Assembly (NCBI GenBank): GCA_031291445.1
Contig: JARLJA010000102.1
Location: 49,832-113,831, forward strand
Source of the DNA: Xanthobacteraceae bacterium
Lineage (GTDB): Bacteria; Pseudomonadota; Alphaproteobacteria; Rhizobiales; Xanthobacteraceae
DNA: 64,000 nt
Direction of reading: 5' to 3'
The position numbers and the translations under genes are program-made. Positions within the stretch are counted from its first letter, which is position 1. The number at the start of each line of letters is the position of its first letter. Below are positions 59,565-64,000 of the stretch, piece by piece. The notes beneath the pieces are model-generated. The model was not told the origin of the DNA. It did no database searches and saw only the letters and a program-made list of their open reading frames with translations.

Positions 59565-60791
59565 ATGAGCAGCTCAACGCCCACGCCAGGCCGCCCCGTC
59601 GTGGAAGAGAAGCCCGGCAACGAGCCCGAGGACGACTTGACCGGCCGCGCGCTCCGTCAGCGCATTCGGCAGCAGGAACTGCTTGCCGAACTCGGAGTGC
59701 TTGCCCTGCAGCGCACGAGCTTCGCCGATATGCTCGATCACACCGCGCGAATGACGGCCGAGGGACTGGGCGCTGAATTCTGCAAGATCATGGAATACAT
59801 TCCGGCGGAAAGACGTCTGCTCGTTCGCGCGGGGGTCGGCTGGGGCGAAGGTGTCGTCGGCAAGGCGACCGTCGGCGCCGATCTGGATTCGCCGGCTGGC
59901 TTTGCCCTCCACACGGGCAAGCCCGTGATTTCAAATCATCTGGAGAATGAAGAGCGGTTCCGGACTCCGGGATTGCTCGTCGAGCATGGCATCCGGCGCG
60001 CCATGAACGTCATCCTCCAAGGCGACGGCTTGCCATTCGGCGTGCTCGAAGTCGACAGCCGGTCCGAGGGTGAGTTTGGAGAGCACGATATCACTTTCCT
60101 GCAGGGCGCTGCCAATATCCTCGGCATGGCCATCGAGCAGAACCAGTACCAGCGGAAGCTGCAGGCCGCACTGGACCGGCATCAAATCCTGCTCAAGGAG
60201 GTCAACCATCGGGTCAAGAACAGCCTTCAAGTGGTATCGGGCATGCTTCATCTGCAGGCGAACGCCGTCGGCGATCCCGCATTGAGCGAACGGCTCATGG
60301 AGGCATCGACCCGGATCTCGGCGGTCGGCAGGGCCTACGATCGTCTGGCCTACAATGCCGACCATGAAAACATCGATCTGGTTGCCTATCTGCGGGACGT
60401 CGTCGACGATCTGGAGCCGGCGGTTGCGCCATGCAAGGTCGAGCTTGATGCACCCCGGGAAATTCCGTTCGCCGCGGACCGCGCCATTCTGATCGCGCTG
60501 ATCGTCAACGAGCTGGTCTTGAACGCCGGAAAACATGCCTATCCGGACGGCTCGGATGGGCTGATACGCCTGCGGCTCGTTCCATCCGACGACGCGGTGC
60601 TCTCGATTTCGATCAGCGACGACGGCGTCGGGCTTCCGGCCGACTTCGACCCGGCCCGCAGCAAACGCCTGGGAACCCGCATCGTCCAGGCATTGGCAGG
60701 TCAGCTCGGGGCCGAATTGATCAGGCAGCCGACGACCGCAGGCACGCACTACATGCTCGTCGTGCCGCTGCAGGTCTCGGCCGCGAATTGA
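59565..60791 (+). CDS. GAF-domain histidine kinase (HisKA_2/HWE type)
   Basis: 408 residues. A GAF sensor domain (about 40-195; CKIMEYIPAERRLLVRAGVG and GLPFGVLEVDSRSEGEFGEH) is followed by the HisKA_2 phospho-acceptor block LLKEVNHRVKNSLQVVSGML with His215. The HATPase_c domain has the N-box NELVLNAGKHAYPDG and the G-box ISISDDGVGLPADFD. Such kinases are cytosolic and often signal to PhyR-like or CheY-like regulators in alphaproteobacteria; none is adjacent here. ATG 59565 fits domain start and spacing; an upstream in-frame start is possible. No transmembrane segment. Confidence 0.88.
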   Translation: MSSSTPTPGRPVVEEKPGNEPEDDLTGRALRQRIRQQELLAELGVLALQRTSFADMLDHTARMTAEGLGAEFCKIMEYIPAERRLLVRAGVGWGEGVVGKATVGADLDSPAGFALHTGKPVISNHLENEERFRTPGLLVEHGIRRAMNVILQGDGLPFGVLEVDSRSEGEFGEHDITFLQGAANILGMAIEQNQYQRKLQAALDRHQILLKEVNHRVKNSLQVVSGMLHLQANAVGDPALSERLMEASTRISAVGRAYDRLAYNADHENIDLVAYLRDVVDDLEPAVAPCKVELDAPREIPFAADRAILIALIVNELVLNAGKHAYPDGSDGLIRLRLVPSDDAVLSISISDDGVGLPADFDPARSKRLGTRIVQALAGQLGAELIRQPTTAGTHYMLVVPLQVSAAN

Positions 60792-60942
60792 GCCTTACCG
60801 CGCTCGAGAAGGACCTCCGGCGTTCGGCGGAACAGGATGAGCAATGTGACGGCTCCGCAGCCGCGCGCTCGCGCGTTGCTTCACCGCACCGGGTGATGAT
60901 CCGTTGCCGGGAGACGCGGCGGCCCGCGGGGGCCGCCGCCAC

Positions 60943-61830
60943 TCAGGCCGGGGAGGCAGCGGTGATCTGGGTGGCGAACGCCGCCCGGATCTCAGTGGCG
61001 ACCTGCGCGACGTTTTCGTCGAGCACGAAGTGGCCGGCGTCGAGCCAGACCAGCTTGGCGTCGGGCAGATCGTTCAGGTAGGCGCGGGCGCCGGGCGGGA
61101 CGAAGAACGGGTCGTTCTTGCCCCAGACGATCAGCGTTTTCGGCCTGTGGGCGCGCAATGCGGCCTGCCATTCGGGATAGAGGGCGATGTTGGTCTTGTA
61201 GTTTTCGAGCAGGTCGACCTGGTAGTCCTGCGTGCCCGGCCGGTCGAGCAGCGCCTGGTCGAGGATCCAGTTGTCGGGGTTGATGGCTTCCGGATCCTTG
61301 GCTCCGACCAGCCAGTGGAATTTGGTGCCCTCGAGACTGACGAACGCGCGCGCCGCCTTCTCGGTCTCGGCGGTGCGGTTCTCCCACAGCGGCAGCAGCG
61401 CCTTCTTCGGCGCTTCGCCGACGCCCTCCAGGTAGGCGTTGGCGTTCTGGATGATGAAGCCCTTCACCCGCGCGGGCCGCTGCGTGAACAGGCGGAAGCC
61501 GATCGGGCCGCCGTAGTCCTGCATGTAGAGGATGTACGACTCCAGACCCAGCACGTCGGTCAGGCCGGCGACATGGGCCGCCAGGTTGTCGAAGGTGTAG
61601 GCGAAGGCGTCGCGCGACGGCGCATCCGAATGGCCGAAGCCGACGTAATCCGGCGCGACCAGGTGGAAGCGGTCGGCCAGTGCCGGCATCAGGTCGCGGA
61701 ACATCTGACTGCTGGTCGGCAGGCCGTGGAGCAGCAGGATGGTCGGAGCGGCAGGGTCGCCGGCCTCGCGGTAGAAGATCTTGCGGCCGTTCACGGTTGC
61801 GTTCCGGTAGTAGGTGCGGGTGGTGGTCAT
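60943..61830 (-). CDS. alpha/beta hydrolase, haloalkane dehalogenase/epoxide hydrolase-like
   Basis: 295 residues. Start ATG 61830 has a GAGGAGAC site upstream. The oxyanion region LLLHGLPTSSQMFRDLMPAL, the nucleophile elbow LYMQDYGGPIGFRL with Asp as nucleophile, and the C-terminal catalytic His in LDAGHFVLDENVA are visible. An Asp nucleophile places it in the haloalkane dehalogenase/epoxide hydrolase group rather than among Ser esterases. It is divergent from a LysR gene over a 98-base spacer. The substrate (halogenated compound, epoxide or fluoroacid) is undetermined. Confidence 0.87.
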   Translation of the reverse strand: MTTTRTYYRNATVNGRKIFYREAGDPAAPTILLLHGLPTSSQMFRDLMPALADRFHLVAPDYVGFGHSDAPSRDAFAYTFDNLAAHVAGLTDVLGLESYILYMQDYGGPIGFRLFTQRPARVKGFIIQNANAYLEGVGEAPKKALLPLWENRTAETEKAARAFVSLEGTKFHWLVGAKDPEAINPDNWILDQALLDRPGTQDYQVDLLENYKTNIALYPEWQAALRAHRPKTLIVWGKNDPFFVPPGARAYLNDLPDAKLVWLDAGHFVLDENVAQVATEIRAAFATQITAASPA

Positions 61831-61928
61831 CGGTGTCTCCTCGGCGGTTCGGAAGCCGGCGAATTGCGCTGGCATCGCCGTCGCCTGTATCTTTATGGCC
61901 TTCCAAGAACCGGCGGCAGGCGGTAAGA

Positions 61929-62867
61929 ATGGAAGGGCGCCTCTCGAATTATGGAAGGCCCTTGGACCGTCTCGAAGCCATGTCGGTGCTGCTGGCCGCG
62001 GCGGAGAGCGGCAGCCTGTCGAAGGCGAGCCGCAATCTCCGGCTGCCGCTGGCGACGGTCAGCCGCAAGGTCGCCGAGCTGGAGGCGCACCTGAACGCCA
62101 CCTTGCTGATCCGGTCGGCGAAGGGGCTGGAGCTGACGCCGGCCGGTCGTTCCTACGTCACGGCCGCGAAGGCGATCCTGGAGCAGGTGACCGAAGCGGA
62201 GCGCGCCGCCGCCGGCGAATACTCCGAGCCGAAGGGAGATCTGGTGGTCACCGCGCCGATCATGTTCGGCCGGATGCATGTCCTGCCGGTGGTGACGCGT
62301 TTCCTGTCCGCATTTCCCGACGTCGCGGTCGGGCTCGTCATGACCGACCGGGTCGCGCATTTCCTCGACGACCAGGTCGACGTCGCGCTGCGGATCGGCT
62401 CGCTGCCGGACTCCAGCCTGATCGCCACCCGTCTGGGGACGGTTCGGCACGTGATCTGCGCCAGTCCCGACTATCTGGCCGCGCACGGCATCCCGTCGAC
62501 GCCCGACGATCTCGCGCGGCACAGCGCGATTTCGTTCCAGAGCGTGTCGGTCCTGAGCTCCTGGGTGTTCGAATCCGGAGGCGCGGAAATCACCGTGCCG
62601 TTCCGCTCCCGTCTCGGCGTCAACACCATCGACGCGGCGATCGACGCCGGGCTCTCGGGGGCGGGGCTGGTCCGCGCGGTGTCCTACCAGGTGGCCGACC
62701 ATGTGCGGGCGGGGCGGCTGAAGATCGTGCTGGCCCCCTTCGAACCGGCGCCGCGGCCCGTGCATCTCGTCTACGACGCGCAGAACCGGCTGCCGCTGAA
62801 GCTGCGCGCGTTCGTCGACTTCGCCGTGCCGCGCCTGCGCGAGCGGTTGATCGAGGCCGCTCTTTAG
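61929..62867 (+). CDS. LysR-family transcriptional regulator
   Basis: 312 residues from ATG 61929, or 301 from a TTG at 61962 that is preceded by GGAAGG and gives the usual LysR N-terminus LDRLEAMSVLLAAAES. The HTH is GSLSKASRNLRLPLATVSRK. The effector domain starts at DLVVTAPIMFGRMHVLPVVT. By the AaeR/Crg-like general look it responds to an aromatic or organic acid. It is divergent from the alpha/beta hydrolase, which is the likely target. Downstream is the lepA 3' end (convergent). Confidence 0.87.
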   Translation: MEGRLSNYGRPLDRLEAMSVLLAAAESGSLSKASRNLRLPLATVSRKVAELEAHLNATLLIRSAKGLELTPAGRSYVTAAKAILEQVTEAERAAAGEYSEPKGDLVVTAPIMFGRMHVLPVVTRFLSAFPDVAVGLVMTDRVAHFLDDQVDVALRIGSLPDSSLIATRLGTVRHVICASPDYLAAHGIPSTPDDLARHSAISFQSVSVLSSWVFESGGAEITVPFRSRLGVNTIDAAIDAGLSGAGLVRAVSYQVADHVRAGRLKIVLAPFEPAPRPVHLVYDAQNRLPLKLRAFVDFAVPRLRERLIEAAL

Positions 62868-62934
62868 CGATCTTGCCGATCTTGCGAATCGATGTCTGCG
62901 TTTGCCCCTTGGCGGACGAGAAGACGCGCCGTCC

Positions 62935-64000
<1,066 letters not shown>

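Overview
The window is high-GC alphaproteobacterial chromosome. The lepA and hflX-type genes, the LysR/IclR/GntR/MarR/TetR regulators, the many CoA-dependent catabolic enzymes and the dispersed 'cgtcatgcgcgggcttgacc' palindromes point to the Bradyrhizobium/Rhodopseudomonas group (Hyphomicrobiales). This is inferred from protein character and repeat style, not from a search. No rRNA, tRNA, CRISPR array, transposase or phage gene was seen. It reads as an accessory-rich catabolic region between two housekeeping-type GTPase genes, an hflX-like gene on the left and the 3' part of lepA on the right.

Layout. 1-6.6 kb: tail of a probable cyclic-nucleotide-binding protein, an HflX paralogue, a small secreted Cys protein, then a LysR regulator divergent from an aromatic-acid FAD hydroxylase and an AAHS-type MFS importer. 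5.9-13.6 kb: a nitrogen-scavenging block, with a TetR / amidase / isochorismatase-family hydrolase operon divergent from a BMP-family (nucleoside-type) ABC importer that has a near-perfect sigma-54 promoter. 13.6-18.5 kb: IclR, CitE-like lyase, MaoC hydratase and CaiB/BaiF CoA-transferase, divergent from an acyl-CoA dehydrogenase; the set resembles itaconate/citramalyl-CoA catabolism. 18.5-19.7 kb: palindromic repeats, a decayed CaiB/BaiF (alpha-methylacyl-CoA racemase type) gene and a DUF1488 protein.

19.7-34.4 kb: a long minus-strand series (Opp/Dpp-type ABC transporter, acyl-CoA ligase, single-chain BC-BCCP-CT acyl-CoA carboxylase, acyl-CoA dehydrogenase, APH-fold kinase) facing a GntR regulator whose promoter carries a perfect 10-bp inverted repeat. 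It looks like an undescribed or poorly described acid-uptake and CoA-catabolism locus. 34.7-40.1 kb: MFS importer, then an IclR/thioesterase pair divergent from a salicyloyl-CoA-5-hydroxylase-like enzyme and a benzoate-CoA-ligase-like enzyme, probably leading to gentisate.

40.2-42.9 kb: a tightly packed five-gene set (secreted protein, DUF6152 secreted protein, two paralogous four-helix DUF6644 membrane proteins, class II c-type cytochrome). It looks like an uncharacterised periplasmic/membrane redox module and is the best candidate here for an undescribed system. 42.9-51.6 kb: another acyl-CoA synthetase, an IpdAB-like CoA-transferase pair (one gene interrupted by a striking poly-G/poly-C block), an orphan protein, and a MarR-controlled VOC/FAD-hydroxylase/DUF2783 set. 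51.7-62.9 kb: metallo-beta-lactamase hydrolase, two-subunit molybdenum hydroxylase, MepA endopeptidase, PAS-GGDEF-EAL protein, GAF/HisKA_2 histidine kinase, and an alpha/beta hydrolase divergent from a LysR gene.

Start codons were chosen from visible Shine-Dalgarno sequences, ATGA/TGATG overlaps and family N-termini. All functions are from motif reading only.
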